From: Acheta domesticus
Lineage: Eukaryota; Arthropoda; Insecta; Orthoptera; Gryllidae
Assembly (NCBI GenBank): GCA_031308135.1
Contig: JAHLJT010009436.1
Location: 215,301,420-215,365,419, forward strand
Direction of reading: 5' to 3'
DNA length: 64,000 nucleotides
In this document: positions 1 through 10,931 of the stretch, piece after piece
How positions within the stretch are numbered: the first letter of the stretch is position 1
How the letters are laid out: each line of letters begins with the position of its first letter
Made by a program: the position numbers and the translations under genes
The notes under the pieces: model-generated
Told to the model about the DNA's origin: nothing
What the model saw: only the letters and a program-made list of their open reading frames with translations
The model's database searches: none

Positions 1-1050
1 CTCGACGTTCTGTTATTAACAAATGCAATAAAAATATAAAGTATATTTGTATCATGTTTGAAGTACAGCAACATTCACTGCATCTAGATTGCCCCCTCCC
101 CCTCCGATAGAGGAAGAACCAGCGGAAATCCTTGCACTCCGGTACCTCTGAGGTGTTACGCGTGTGAATCATGAGAAGCCTCCGCTCGTTTCACAAATCT
201 CGATGTTAATGAACACCAAGAAAAGTAATGGATGGATGCTGTTTAATAGATTTTGTGTGTACACTATGCAGAATTTTACTCTAGCGGAAGCCCAGGTCGG
301 ATTTTCCATTTCTTCGGTAATGGTGTTCCTCAGCGTACTAACGTTTTTAATAAATCAATATTAACAATTTTCCAGTACAATTTACATACGTTTTAAAATA
401 TTGTAAACAAGTGGAACTCTAAAAGCATCTTGGATTGAATCTGTAAAATATAAGAAGAACAACAATTTATGGTTTGCTTCTTGATAATACAATTGCCGTC
501 TTACGAGTATATGATACAACAACCCAACATTTCGCCTATGATCACTACCAAGAAACCAAATGCAAAACAAAGTAAACAATAATCTCTACTTCCCGTCAAT
601 AACGTTTCTATGCAACACAGAAACTGAATTCATGTCAAATATAATTCAAATTTAACGGGAAGTTCGTATATCACGAATACGTCGAAACCTTTGGGTTTCT
701 TTGAACAGAGACCGAGCATATCTACAAAACCACTTTCGAAACTACCTTACAGTAACATCTGAAACGAACGACAAATGTAAATTTACATTCAATTTGAAAG
801 CATTTCCTTTGCCCACGAGCAATCACATGACATACTGAAGGGAAAAAAACAACAAAAAACGAACGATACGATTATTACGAAAGAATGCTATATACTGTCA
901 TTTCCGACAACATTCGATAAGAGATTCATATCAACAAATCGCGTTCCTTTCCCAAAAATATTTCATTACGAAGAACCTGGTAATTCAAATACAATATTCA
1001 AATAATAGCGAACTCTTCGGTTCATTTCCGCTCCCTTCTCAAGCGAAAAA
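1..1050. other. AT-rich non-coding sequence
   Basis: Low-GC sequence with short chance open frames on both strands (66 and 65 codons) that resemble no family I know. No inverted repeat, tandem repeat or RNA gene is visible. Treated as intergenic or intronic. Confidence 0.6.
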
Positions 1051-1059
1051 AAAAAAATG

Positions 1060-1480
1060 TTGCCCGGGACAACTGGCGGCGTCCATAGGCAAAAGTTTAT
1101 CTTTCGAAGCGCCGGGGGGCAAATTCGAGGCGTGCGGTCGAATGCAAATCCTCCTCCGCGGCGCCCACGCAGGCAAGAGAGAGAGCAAGCGAGGGGGGTG
1201 GAGACGGGTTGGGAGGAGGGGGAGCGGAGGGGGCAGGGCGCGCTGCGGCGGCCAGCGGGCCAGCGCAGAAATTCCGCTCTACCGGCGAAAAATTTCCGAT
1301 AACCAATAAAGAGTCGGGCACAAAGTAATTGTGAACCGCGAAAGCGGGCGGGGCGCGCGCGCTAGGGCTGGCAAAGGGCTGGGTGTGGCGCGGAGGGGAG
1401 GGGCGGCTGCGAGAGAAGGACGGCGATCTGGAGGGGAACCTCGGGAAAGGCGCCGTTGGAGCGACGGGTGAGTGAAAGCA
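1060..1480. other. CpG-rich GC island
   Basis: A sharp rise in G+C and CpG, bounded by AT-rich DNA. The plus strand is purine-rich in its second half (AGAGAGAG, GGAGGGG runs). Overlapping frames on both strands are rich in Arg, Pro and Ser, as expected of biased base composition. It could be a promoter or enhancer island, but no TATA box, start codon context or splice site supports a gene. Confidence 0.45.
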
Positions 1481-1593
1481 AAGTGACGAAATTGTGAGAT
1501 GGGAAGACGGCGGAAAGAGAGACGGACAATGATAGATAAAAGAATGGATTTGCATTGAATCAGGAGGAGTCTGTTGGCTGAGAAGTGACGGGG

Positions 1594-1597
1594 AATA

Positions 1598-1642
<45 letters not shown>
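1594..1642 (+). repeat. (AAT)n microsatellite
   Basis: About 16 uninterrupted trinucleotide units. It lies about 50 bp upstream of the left target-site duplication of the LTR element. Similar AAT/ATT arrays recur at 8012, 11804 and 51782. Confidence 0.95.
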
Positions 1643-1644
<2 letters not shown>

Positions 1645-1696
1645 CAAAATAAGCTGACCAGACTACGAAGATACATCATGACCGAATCTACAATTC

Positions 1697-2103
1697 TGTG
1701 GCGTGCCACCATTACTCCACACCGAAGGTTAGCGGCTTGCATCGGCAAGCACAACATCTCGGGGCACAACCTCTAAAAAGTGCTGCCGCATGCAAGCGGG
1801 GACCAATATATACGGGACCCGCGGAGCCAGCAGGGGCAGACGGTACCATGCAGGGCAGACGGTACCATGCGGAGCAGACGGAAGCAGTCCGGGATCATGT
1901 GAGACACTGGAGTCAGAAGCGTGTGTGAGAATCGTGAACGACGTGCACCAGGTCTCCATGATGACTCGTTCGCAGAGTTCCGCCGCCGCCCGCCGCTGCT
2001 GTCGTCTTCGCCGCGCCTGGACCACGGAGTGATGGGGTAAGAGGCCGCCACATCTGAGCTCGACTTCCCATGTACTCCTTATCTGATTTATCGTCCCTCC
2101 CTC

Positions 2104-2160
<57 letters not shown>

Positions 2161-2324
2161 ATGCAACAGTAATAAATGGTGCATTATTTGAAACATGACG
2201 ACTTCTTCTTGAGAAAACTGCCCTCTCTTTAAAATCTTCCAAGTCAACCACAGTGCTCCAAAGTGACGCGCTGCCTAAGGAATACGCTGAAGTCAGTCAG
2301 CTTCGAGGGTGGCCGCACGTCACA
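1697..2324 (+). repeat. 5' LTR
   Basis: Direct repeat with short inverted ends: TGTGGCGTGCCACC on the left, and on the right the reverse complement of TGTGACGTGCCACC with a small insertion. Internal signals are a possible TATA element (ATATATA, 1806-1812), two units of a 19-bp repeat around 1836-1873, a long CT microsatellite (about 2107-2157) and AATAAA (2171-2176) as a likely poly(A) signal. The order of TATA box, body and AATAAA matches a U3-R-U5 layout. It differs from the 3' LTR mainly in the number of 19-bp units and CT units. Confidence 0.85.
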
Positions 2325-2326
2325 TC

Positions 2327-2338
2327 TGGTGGCAGCGG
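2327..2338 (+). other. Putative primer binding site
   Basis: TGGTGGCAGCGG begins two bases after the 5' LTR ends. Starting with TGG (complement of the CCA tail) immediately inside the LTR is the normal arrangement for tRNA-primed retroelements. The priming tRNA was not identified here. Confidence 0.6.
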
Positions 2339-3281
2339 TTAGCGTCAGATTCACCTCTGGCGCAACGAACCTACGCTTACATCGCCTCACAAACGATTGC
2401 GTAAACATTCTTCACGAGTACTGTGACTGACATTCAAAATTTTTCTATAGTTTGGTTTTTCACTCCCTACGATTTCTAATTTTTTTTTCCGTGACATTTT
2501 ATTTCGCACCCTGAGTTTCCAAAATTTTAATTACACTTCGTATGGCACTTGAAAATTTTCTCACCTAGTTTTCATTTTTTTTTCTTAGCTGTGGCTTCGC
2601 CAAAGATTCTGTAAATTTTTTTTATCCAATTTTATCCCATACATATCAGAATTTTTAATACAGTATGCTATGTTTCCCCGATGTTGTAAAATACTACTCA
2701 ACACCTTCTAATCTACCTTACGCAGTTAGGGTTCCCACTACCTGAAATTTCAAAATTACTATGACCTACCGAATATTTAATACTATGCCACTTGCGATAC
2801 TTGCGACAAGACACTTACTTGAGACTACTTTCACCCTCCTTCGCTATTATTATTAATTAATTATGTTCCGGAGACCTAGCATTGCAAAAACAAGTACATA
2901 ATTAATGATAAAAATAACTCTTTCTTTGTGAAATTCATTAGTAATGAAATGTATGATATTTATGTATGATGTTAATAGTGAAAATAATAATGATAGAATA
3001 ATGATAATGATGATAATAATAGTCACAAAGATGAATAATGATGATAATATTGATAGAAACAATTGTATAAACGATAATACTTGTATGAATGATAATGTTC
3101 AATCAAATTGCGTATATTTTAATCCTCAATGGAACGACTAATGCAAATAATACGGAAATATGAATACGGATTATAATTAATTTTACAACGATCCCCAAAC
3201 TCTATCGCAAAGAATATGGAAACATGAATATAGATATTGTATACAATACTACTCCAAACACAACTACACAATATTACAATT

Positions 3282-3545
3282 ACACAATCACAACTTACGT
3301 CCTCCGCTCGACGTACATTCAACTCTTCAAGGCCAGAACAGCCCCCCCCCTCCCCCCGCTCCTCAGCCACTTCAGCATTTCCGCGCAAGCAACCTTCTGT
3401 GCTGGCATCTACTGGCGTCAGCAAATTCCATGCTCACACTCGCTTCTTCCTCGGGATTACGCTCATTGAAATATCTTCCGGGATGTCGCGTTGTTGACCC
3501 AGAGAAACCTTACCGTCTCGTGCGCCTTGAAAATTAACCATTAAA
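3282..3545 (+). repeat. Diverged internal tandem segment, copy 1
   Basis: It aligns with 4213-4490: both run from a CACAATCACAA stretch through a C-rich block, then AGCAAATTCCATG, CACACTCGCTTCTTC, GGGATTACGCT, CTTCCGGGATG and AACCTTA in the same order. Identity is perhaps 70-75% by eye, well below that of the LTRs, so this duplication predates the insertion or was inherited by the element. Confidence 0.7.
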
Positions 3546-3772
3546 CCAACCCGCAGTAAACTTACTTGTAGAACAAATGTAGATCACATCCCCTCCACTT
3601 TAGCGGTACTCGAGCCGAAAAACATGTACTACTTCCACGGCATCTTATGCGCGCGGTTACTAGTGAATATCACTGATAAAACGATCATCCCTACGCGTTT
3701 AATCAATGTCACTTCTGCGCCCATAATCGTGCCCCGCAACACAACTGTAGCACTCTGTTTACCTGCGCAACT

Positions 3773-3831
3773 TAGTTTACCTAAGGAATCACTAGATTAT
3801 CCTTGCAAAGACAGGACGATAATCAGCGATA
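3773..3831 (+). repeat. Exact 58-bp duplication, copy 1
   Basis: A block from TAGTTTACCTAAGGAATCAC to CAGCGATAA is repeated exactly at 4020-4078. Both copies are followed by AAT-rich DNA, suggesting unequal exchange or replication slippage anchored in the trinucleotide tracts. Confidence 0.85.
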
Positions 3832-4019
3832 ACAATAATAGTAATAATAATGATAATAATAATGATGATAATGATAATATTGATAACAATGAAATAATGT
3901 ATATGATGATGATAATGATGATATAGATAACAAGGAAAGAAAGATATATGATGATAATAATGATAATTATGAGAGCAATTGCATTAGTAATAATAAGAAT
4001 AAGAATAGGAATAATAACA

Positions 4020-4078
4020 TAGTTTACCTAAGGAATCACTAGATTATCCTTGCAAAGACAGGACGATAATCAGCGATA
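4020..4078 (+). repeat. Exact 58-bp duplication, copy 2
   Basis: Second copy of the 3773-3831 block, 247 bp downstream and perfectly identical over the core, hence much younger than the 3282/4213 duplication that surrounds it. Confidence 0.85.
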
Positions 4079-4212
4079 ATAATAATAATAATAGTAATAA
4101 TAGTAATAATAATAGAAATAAGAATAAGAATAATGTGTGAGCGAAAACACACAATAAAATTGCGCATTCTTTAATCAAAATAACAATCAATACAAAGAAC
4201 ACGGTAATTCCA

Positions 4213-4490
4213 CAATCACAAGTGCCGCCCACTGCTCAAAGCACATTCAAATCTCCTCTAATCCCAGAACATCCCTCCCCCCGTACCTCAATCCAGAGCG
4301 CCGCCTCAGCACTTCTGTGCAAGCGCACAAGCATTGTTCTACGCGTATCAGCATTAGCAAATTCCATGCCACACTCGCTTCTTCTTTGGGATTACGCTAA
4401 ATTAAACAGCTTCCGGGATGACGCATTGGCATATATATTAATCCAGAAAAACCTTATCCTCCGCCTTTTGAAAACAACCTGCGCCTTTGA
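4213..4490 (+). repeat. Diverged internal tandem segment, copy 2
   Basis: Partner of 3282-3545, offset by about 930 bp in the same orientation. It includes the shared blocks AGCAAATTCCATG and GGGATTACGCT. Its 125-codon frame (4222-4599) has no recognisable domain and is not conserved in copy 1. Confidence 0.7.
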
Positions 4491-5356
4491 AAACAACCAC
4501 CACCACCAACACAACAACAAGAAACAACACAACCACCATCACTATTTTTCGCCTTCTTCTCCTCTGCATCTGTCAAGGAAACATGACCAAAGCATATAAG
4601 AACAAACTATCACCACTCGTCGCTCAAGTTGTTCATCAACACAAAATAACGGCGTAATTTGCGTAAAACCGCGTAAACTGCGAATATTCCTTGGATTTCA
4701 ACAAAAGTAATTGAATATTCCGACAGAAAACATAGGAAGTAAATCCACAATTAAAAATATACATTAGAGAAACCAAGCTATATTGCCTCCTACAAATAAT
4801 CAATTTTGCACCTCTTTATTAATTACTATTGATGCACCTATTTATTACTAACAGAATGAATCCACATGCTCCCAAAATTAGCAAACCTCTAAAATATCCA
4901 CCACTTCCAAATATACCATTTCCCACGCCTTCTCAAAATTATGAACTTATCTCCCGCCCTGTCGAAGCCGGAAACAACGGTCTCCTAGCAATTGGAGCCC
5001 ATCACTCCACCAGCCAGACGCCCACGGACAGGATCAGCAGCAGCGCTCCAGTATAACTCGTCCATCACTGCTTCGACCGGAAGATAACCACAGCAGAGAA
5101 TCATCAGTGAATCATCAGAAACACGCAACAAGCACCAATGCAACCATCATGTAAATAAAAAACAAAATCGCCGAATTTCATACTCTATACCATGCATCAT
5201 TCAGATCTCCAGTTTTTTGTGAATGTATCCAGATATTTTTGTACGTATTATCCTTTACCCCCCCCCCCAAAAAAAACGTACCCACCTTGTCGAGACATCA
5301 CCAACTTGCTCAGCTTCCTTCAGTCGAAAAACACAGCCAAATGGCTATGTTTTTCT

Positions 5357-5370
5357 GGAAGGCATGGGAG
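5357..5370 (+). other. Polypurine-tract-like sequence
   Basis: GGAAGGCATGGGAG lies three bases upstream of the 3' LTR. It sits where a plus-strand primer should be but has two pyrimidines, so it may be degraded. Confidence 0.4.
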
Positions 5371-5373
5371 CCA

Positions 5374-5829
5374 TGTGGCGTGCCACCATTACTCCACACC
5401 GAAGGTTAGCGGCTTGCATCGGCAAGCACAACATCTCGGGGGCACAACCTCTAAAAAGTGCTGCCGCATGCAAGCGGGGACCAATATATACGAGACCCGC
5501 GGAGCCAGCAGGGGCAGACGGTACCATGCAGGGCAGACGGTACCATGCAGGGCAGACGGTACCATGCAGGGCAGACGGTACCATGCAGGGCAGACGGTAC
5601 CATGCGGAGCAGACGGAAGCAGTCCGGGATCATGTGAGACACTGGAGTCAGAAGCGTGTGTGAGAATCGTGAACGACGTGCACCAGGTCTCCATGATGAC
5701 TCGTTCGCAGAGTTCCGCCGCCGCCGCCGCTGCTGTCGTCTTCGCCGCGCCTGGACCACGGAGTGATGGGGTAAGAGGCCGCCACATCTGAGCTCGACTT
5801 CCCATATACTCCTTATCTGATTTATTGTT

Positions 5830-5874
<45 letters not shown>

Positions 5875-6032
5875 ATGCAACAGTAATAAATGGTGCATTA
5901 TTTGGAACATGACTTCTTCTTGAGAAAACTGCCCTCCCTTTAAAATCTCCCAAGTCAACCACAGTGCTCCAAAGTGACGCGCTGCCTAAGGAATACGCTG
6001 AAGTCAGTCAGCTCCGAGGGTGGCACGTCACA
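5374..6032 (+). repeat. 3' LTR
   Basis: Same landmarks as the 5' LTR: TGTGGCGTGCCACC start, ATATATA (5484-5490), CT microsatellite (about 5833-5871), AATAAA (5885-5890), and GGTGGCACGTCACA end. It is longer mainly because it carries five rather than two 19-bp units. The ATTC duplication follows directly. Confidence 0.85.
5513..5607 (+). repeat. 19-bp minisatellite inside the 3' LTR
   Basis: Five units of GGCAGACGGTACCATGCAG; the last ends in GGA. The 5' LTR has only two. Because LTRs are copied from one template, the difference of three units arose after insertion or during reverse transcription. Confidence 0.9.
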
Positions 6033-6036
6033 ATTC

Positions 6037-6760
6037 GCAATAGATGCGTTTAAAACACGACCGAAGTTGGTAAGAAGTAGGCCTACTCGTGTAGATGAAT
6101 GCTACTGAAGTAAAAAGAGAAGGGAGAAGCGAGGAATCGAACGAAGAAGCAGGAGCGACAGAGCGAAAGGTAACCGAAGTAGTAGAAGGCAGCGAATAAT
6201 TACTGCCTAACGAAGACATACATGGATATGATGAAAAAGCGCTCCATGATGAAATCTTTCAAGCACTTAATTAGGGAGAAGCAACATTAACAAGAATGTC
6301 AGACGCCAGAATTAGGAAACCACGATATTGCAAATCGTAGGGAATCTATGAAACAAATTTCTAAACAAGTATAAGAGTTAACAAGAAGTTTATACAGGAA
6401 AGCAAAAATGGAAAATTTCCAAAAACATTGCAAAAATCTGCTGGGAAACAAATTATAATTCATTCTGTACAATTCCGCCGTAGACATTGTGTGTCTAAAA
6501 CTAATTGCAAATGACCTGAAAACAATTCCTCTTCTCATTTTGTATTTTGAACATTTTAACGAGTCAAATTCATTAAACCAATGTTCTGATTTGGTAACAT
6601 AAAACAAGAAAATGCTATACTTAATAATAAAGGGTATTTCCAACAAATGATTTTCGGCCACGAAAATATCAATAATCTTCCAGCCTGGAAGTCAAAGGGC
6701 AAAAACTTTGCAAACCCCGCAAGCGTTAAGTCACAGAAACGGAAAGGAGAGGCAATGTGA
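6037..6760. other. AT-rich sequence, nothing recognised
   Basis: Mostly AT-rich, with a 120-codon minus frame (6299-6661) that has no recognisable domain. No repeats seen. Confidence 0.5.
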
Positions 6761-6769
6761 CGACCGGCG

Positions 6770-7340
6770 CGCGAATCAAGTGCAGACGATAGCGACGACA
6801 CAGAGCCAACACGCCGCGGAAGAGAGCGCGAGAGCGGGAGCGGAAAGCGCACGGCGGGGCGCCAGCGGTTTTCGCTTTCATGTGGCCGGCGGCGGGCAGC
6901 CCAGGCGGTGTGGCGAGGCGCCTTGTAGCAGGGTGGATTTGCCCTACCTTCCACCCCTTCCCCCTCCCCCTCCCCCTCACACGCACGACTCCTGCCCCCC
7001 ACGCAATGCTCTTCCCCGCTCCACCTCCTTCTACTCCGCCCCCACCCATCCCCGCCCCGCCCCATCCCAATGGTCACGCACAACTCTTACCCATCCCACC
7101 ACGCAATGCCCCTCCTTCCTCGGCACCGCCGCACCACCCTCCTTGCCCGTCTCTTCCCGCCCCACCCTTTCCACCACGCCTCGTCTCTCCCCGCCCCGCC
7201 CGTTCCAGCCCGCCTCGTCTCTCCCCACCCCACCCGTCACCACACCACCTCTTCTCTCCCAGCCCCGCCCCCTCGGAATCACTCTTCCCAGCCTCCTTCA
7301 GCCCCGCGCAGCGCGGCGTCGTGCGTTTCATCTCCTTGAA
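6770..7340. other. GC-rich island with pyrimidine-rich degenerate repeats
   Basis: CpG-rich to about 6930, then nearly pure C/T on the plus strand to about 7310. In the C/T part, phrases such as CGCCTCGTCTCTCCCCGCCC recur every 35-50 bp, so it is a decayed minisatellite. Overlapping Pro/Ser-rich frames in all phases (up to 223 codons) are explained by composition. Confidence 0.55.
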
Positions 7341-7493
7341 ATGCCAACTCGCGCGCAGCGTCCGTGTAATCCACTCTAACTCGCGCAATCCTTCCTGCTC
7401 CGCGCCCGTAGTTTGCCGTGAACCAAAATTTTGCATAAACTCTACCCGACGCCATTTTTGATGAATCGCTTCTTTATATAAAAGCGCTTCCCC

Positions 7494-7536
7494 TTGCCGC
7501 CGCCGCCGCCCCTCCTCCTTCTGCTGCTGCTGCGGC
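7494..7536. repeat. CCG/CTG-type trinucleotide repeats
   Basis: A short run of CCG units followed by CTC and CTG units. Confidence 0.75.
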
Positions 7537-7539
7537 TGT

Positions 7540-8008
7540 ACACACAAGTCCCCTCGTGCAATTTCTAAATTGCTTTCATTGCTGAGATAGAAAGAGTCGA
7601 GAGGGAGGACTTAAACAACTCGAAACGCCCGCCATGTTTCTACAGAGTCGACGGGGAAGATGCCATCCACAACTCTTCGGGCACGCCCCCTTCAGAAATG
7701 AAAATAACGGAAAGGCCCGCTGAACAACCTACTTGATTATACCCTAATAAAGAGAATTGTCATATTATGGAAATTACTCTTTCCAAGGGTGTTCTAAAAG
7801 TATAAGGACAGGAAATGTTGCGCATTACATCTTTGTCGCTCTGTATGAGTTGTAGAGAAGAATACGAATTATCACCACGTGCATACAACCAACAGAAAAG
7901 AAATAGTCTCTTACTCATTTTAAACGTTTCCAAGCTTTAGCAGAAATGCTTCAAGCAAATTCCTAGAATATTATGGATTAGTTTTCTAATTAATTATTGA
8001 TTTGTCAC

Positions 8009-8039
<31 letters not shown>

Positions 8040-8540
8040 TACCAATTATTATTTTCATTACAGTAATTATTACAAATGATGGAATATTTTCTATTGCCTT
8101 TGAAATCATGTTGCATTGTAAGTTCAATTTATCATTAAATGAAAATAAATGCAATAATTTAAAGGGCGATTTGAGTCTTACAGAACCTTGCAGAAAAATA
8201 CCTGCCAGAAATATTGATTTTAACAACGTCCTCATAGCTCTTTTCTTCACTTCGTTACATACACTGAATCTGTACCATTAAATCAAAGTTACTCCTGATT
8301 CAACGCTAAGAACATTAGTCAGTATCGTAAAATTAGTCTTTTCTTCAAAACGCAAACGTGCCAGCAAATAACGACCAAATAAAATTCTTCCTCTCTTCCA
8401 CGAACAAACGAAATTCTTCCTTCCTAAAGAAGAAAATACGTTCACCTTCCATAAAAACTAACAACCACTCCTCTTTCACCGCAGATCTGTCGCGAGGTTT
8501 GCAGAACGACCGTTCTCAATCCTTCGGTGGGACAGAATTC
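7540..8540. other. AT-rich sequence with (ATA)n
   Basis: Mostly AT-rich. An uninterrupted (AAT/ATA) microsatellite occupies 8012-8041. No gene-like frame; the 94-codon frame through the microsatellite is low complexity. Confidence 0.6.
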
Positions 8541-9200
8541 GGGGCGCTAAATCGCCCTCCAGGACATCAGCGGAGCGTCGGGCGAACTGCGCGCCACCTG
8601 GCGCGGCGCTTGACGCAGGCGGCCAACGACGAACGCCACGTGCGCGCCGCGCCGCCCGACGGGCGAAGGGCGCACGTCACGTGTGCGTCGTCCTGCGAGG
8701 GCGGAGGGCCGCGGGCGGGCGCACACGTTCCAGGGGAACGGCTCGGCCCACGCGCGCCGCCCCCGACGCAACCGCCGTCGCCCGCGCCCCGCCCCCGCCA
8801 GCCCACCCTCGAGGCACTGCTGACGCAGGCCCTTAGCACGCTGCCCCCGTCGTCTCCGCCGCGCCCCCGCCATTACAATAATAACCGGCTCTGAGACCGC
8901 CTCCGCCTCCCCGCCGGATCGTGACCGGGGAGACCCAGCCGCCACGTCAGGTAGATGCGTCCGTCCCCCGTCCGTCCGTCTGTCCGATGGCCGCCCATCC
9001 GTTCGGCTGGCTCGCCCTCCGCTCAGCAAGCGAGCGAGTGGATGGCGCGGCGCGGGAGGGGTAGGTGGGCGCTCGCCCTCTCGTTCCGAAAGGAATCGCC
9101 CGGCGAGGGGCGCGCGGGCCTCCGATATGGCGAGCCGGCGGCATGGGTGGCCCCCGCATGCGATCGCTTCCAATAAGAGTAGCGCACTCCCCTCGGCTAC
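8540..9200. other. CpG island
   Basis: Strongly GC-rich, CpG-dense block of about 650 bp with CACGTG/ACGTCAC-type motifs (8636-8680). Frames of up to 208 codons are Arg/Ala/Gly/Pro-rich on both strands at once, the signature of composition rather than coding. A promoter or first exon cannot be excluded. Confidence 0.5.
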
Positions 9201-9529
9201 GCGAGCGAGAAATACCTGGCCGCGTTCCGATGTTCAAATTAACTCTTGCGTCAGAGCGTTTCTGCCCCGGCGAGATACACTCAGATAAACGAATATCTGT
9301 TCTGATTATAATAAAAGGGCATTTCTTTGGTAAAACTTAAACAAAATGAAATGTATGATTAATATGGCTTGTATGCAAAAGAAAATAACGTTTGTGTTAT
9401 TAAATGAACAAAATTTGAAAAAATTAATGCTGATATTGAAATTGATTTTTACACCAAGTTGTTAGAAAGTAAACATTTCCCAAACGAAGACATTATATTG
9501 TTCATTTATGTTCACCTTCACGATTCAAA

Positions 9530-9678
9530 ATATATCACTGCATAAATATAAAGCACCACTGACAACACTGGGGACTCTACCTAGAAAGTAATGAAATAGT
9601 ACTTCTTCTATATCTACACAAAATAGAAAGGTTTTCAAATGTGCAGCAATAAATGCAGTTGATAATGCGAACAACGTG
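9530..9678 (-). repeat. Dispersed repeat, inverted relative of 11033-11184
   Basis: Begins TATATCACTGCA and ends near GCGAACAACGTG. It matches the reverse complement of 11033-11184 along its length, including AAATGTG-GC-ATAAATGCAGTT, at perhaps 80% identity. It contains the loop and one arm of the hairpin at 10932-11243 but not the second arm. Confidence 0.75.
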
Positions 9679-9849
9679 CTCTGATGGACCCATAGTTTCT
9701 TGACTATCTTCAGTTACGATGTAAATGACATAGGGGTTCACTCTACACCTCTCCTAAATTATCCGCTAATTCGGCAGCGCCAGCAATCCGCACGAGAACT
9801 TTCGGAACAAGGCGATACCTTCGCAATTACGGGTCAAAGGAAGATTACC

Positions 9850-10360
9850 CCGAAATGAACGAAAGGCGCCGCTTCATCAGACGAGAAGAGAGAACACGTG
9901 AGCCCGCGCAGAGGCGCCCAATCTATTTGCAGACAGCCTCCCTCCCTCCCTTCCTTCCTTCCTTCCCACGGGACGAGCCGAGCACGACACACAGACAAAG
10001 GCCACGCGAATACCGGGCGTCGGCTCATGTTATGCACGCGGCGCACCACCACCTCTCGTCGACCCCACCGACGGTGCTGCCGTCTGTCGGGAGGATACCG
10101 GAGCGCGCGAGCGCGCGCGCGAGGGACTTCCCCGACGCTAACTAGTCTGCGCGCCGCCGCCGCCACCGCCACCGCCCGCCCGCGCGCGCGCACAAGTGGA
10201 TTTGGGGGCAAGGTTCTCCGCTTTCATGTGGCTCGCGCCGCCCTCAGCGCCACCCCGCCCCTACGCCCTCAGGCTTTGTCTGCGGGACTCGAGCCCGTGT
10301 GTTGATTCAGTGGGTAGGATTGCGGGCGGAGACGTCGTCGACGGCGGCGGCGGCGGCGGA

Positions 10361-10391
<31 letters not shown>

Positions 10392-10510
10392 AGGAGGAGA
10401 GACGGAAGGGCTGGCGGCGGCGGCGGCTCCGGCGCAGGCCTCAAAGACGGCCCAACTGTTTGGATGGGCGACGCGAGGCCCGCCCGGAGACTAATCTCCA
10501 CTAAAGCTCA
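9850..10510. other. CpG island with (GGC)n and alternating GC runs
   Basis: Contains a CCTT/CCCT-type run (about 9940-9967), alternating GCGCGC (10102-10122, 10178-10190) and a (GGC/GGT)n tract (10342-10392). Poly-Gly/Ala frames reflect the trinucleotide tract. No supported gene. Confidence 0.5.
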
Positions 10511-10931
10511 CATGTTCTGGTAATGAAATTCCTGTTCGGGCATTGACGATCGTCTCAGGTCCGGACACATTGCGTGAGAGCCAGAAGCTAAGAAGTGGAG
10601 GCCATAGGGGCGTCAGAGACGGTAAGGGAAACGAAGGCGACGTGTGTGATGCCACAAGATAGAGAAGTGTCTTAGATGTCAAGACAGCGAGATGTAGAAG
10701 AACAGTGGGGGTAATCAGGATGTTAGGACAGAAGGGACGGAGATAAGTTAGGTGAGTAGATCGCGACATTGGGAGAGCGGGAACGGTAGGTATTGGAGAA
10801 TTGATACAAAATTATCGGAGGAAATGGTTGGTAAGAGGAAGCAACAACTTGTTAAAGAGAGGCGACGTCAGTCCAATCGATACAAGTGTATCAGTTAAAC
10901 CGGAGTAATTGAAAACTGCTGTGAAAGTACG

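Larger units (their letters stand above)
2325..5373 (+). other. LTR element interior, non-coding
   Basis: About 3 kb without a convincing frame; the longest plus-strand frames in it are 125 codons or less and contain no zinc knuckle, DTG, YXDD or integrase motif. It holds AAT/GAT-rich low-complexity DNA (about 2985-3080, 3825-3930, 4075-4130), two diverged copies of a 260-280-bp segment and an exact short duplication. A poly-C tract followed by poly-A lies near 5261-5277. The interior may be wholly foreign to the parental autonomous element, or too decayed to recognise. Confidence 0.7.
1693..6036 (+). mobile_element. Complete non-autonomous LTR retrotransposon
   Basis: Two direct repeats of 628 and 659 bp (1697-2324 and 5374-6032) enclose about 3.05 kb. 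Each starts TGTG and ends CACA. The 4-bp sequence ATTC flanks both outer ends (1693-1696 and 6033-6036), as a target-site duplication should. Two bases after the left repeat comes TGGTGGCAGCGG, which fits a tRNA primer binding site. Purine-rich sequence precedes the right repeat. The interior has no gag, protease, reverse transcriptase or integrase frame, so replication would have to be supplied by another element, as in the LARD or TRIM classes. Excluding microsatellites, the LTRs differ by roughly ten substitutions by eye, which suggests a fairly recent insertion. The plus orientation follows from the primer-site position. Confidence 0.85.

Noticed and set aside
1697..6032. Two independent MITE insertions with 14-bp inverted ends
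   Set aside because: Considered first because of the TGTG(G/A)CGTGCCACC ends. The shared orientation, ATTC at the outer edges only and the primer-site-like motif after the left copy fit a single LTR element better.
7782..7812. Mariner-like terminal repeat (GGGTGTTCTAAAAGTATAAG)
   Set aside because: No matching inverted end or transposase trace was found nearby.
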